Source of the DNA: Sulfurimonas sp.
GTDB lineage: Bacteria; Campylobacterota; Campylobacteria; Campylobacterales; Sulfurimonadaceae
DNA: 20,511 nt
Direction: 5' to 3'
NCBI GenBank assembly: GCA_021648465.1
Contig: JAKISR010000034.1
Coordinates: 1 to 20,511 of the forward strand
A model generated the notes under the pieces. That model had not been told where the DNA came from. It made no database searches and saw nothing but the letters and a program-made list of their open reading frames with translations. Every line of letters begins with the position of its first letter. Position 1 is the stretch's first letter. The position numbers and the translations under genes were made by a program. This document shows, one piece after another, positions 20,500 through 20,511 of the stretch.

Positions 20500-20511
20500 C
20501 AAAACAAGAGA

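Noticed and set aside
1..20511. Mobile element, prophage, CRISPR array, tRNA or rRNA genes
   Set aside because: No transposase, integrase, repeat-spacer pattern, tRNA-like cloverleaf or rRNA segment was recognised on reading both strands.

Overview
The window is AT-rich, almost fully coding, and looks like a chromosome segment of a campylobacterotan (epsilonproteobacterial) bacterium. It is most like a Sulfurimonas-type free-living member. The grounds are a PEB4/Cbf2-type periplasmic PPIase divergent from nth, a short RNase R next to holA, an HspR-type HAIR operator in front of clpB, small multiheme c-type cytochromes, TATAAT-dominated promoters and many TTG/GTG starts. The genus is inferred from memory of these families, not from a search.

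Layout. Positions 1-1246 (minus strand): a 108-residue protein of unknown function, a GreB-like transcript cleavage factor, and the first 106 codons of purL. Positions 1364-5073 (plus): an operon of an HDOD-domain protein, RNase R and DNA polymerase III delta (holA), the last two starting at TTG. A small strongly folded non-coding stretch (5166-5211) separates it from ilvC (minus, 5226-6248). Next come an unrecognised 207-residue acidic protein (plus) and a convergent pentaheme cytochrome c (minus).

Positions 7785-12994 (minus) hold one tightly packed housekeeping operon, read as rpmH-rnpA-yidD-yidC-jag-mnmE-yqgF. It covers ribosomal protein L34, the RNase P protein, membrane-protein insertion, an RNA-binding protein, tRNA modification and the YqgF nuclease. 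Most junctions overlap or lie a few bases apart. rnpA is easily missed because its frame has no ATG, GTG or TTG near the 5' end: the best start is an ATT inside the end of rpmH. An 11-bp perfect hairpin and an internal TATAAT sit on its first codons.

Positions 13069-16116: a tetraheme cytochrome follows clpB on the minus strand. clpB has a textbook promoter (TTGACA, 18 bp, TATAAT) overlapped by a HAIR-like inverted repeat, and a leader able to form two mutually exclusive hairpins, one of which hides the ribosome binding site. Positions 16198-20383: a nitroreductase (plus) converging on a PLP enzyme of the ACC deaminase/D-cysteine desulfhydrase family, peb4-type PPIase (minus), nth and a small lipoprotein (plus), and cmoA (minus). 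The last 130 bases hold a plus-strand promoter and a hairpin leader for a gene beyond the window.

No tRNA, rRNA, CRISPR, insertion sequence or phage gene was seen. No obviously new multi-gene system was found. The points most worth a second look are the rnpA start region, the clpB control region, the folded element downstream of ilvC and holA, and the two orphan multiheme cytochromes beside the L34-YidC operon.
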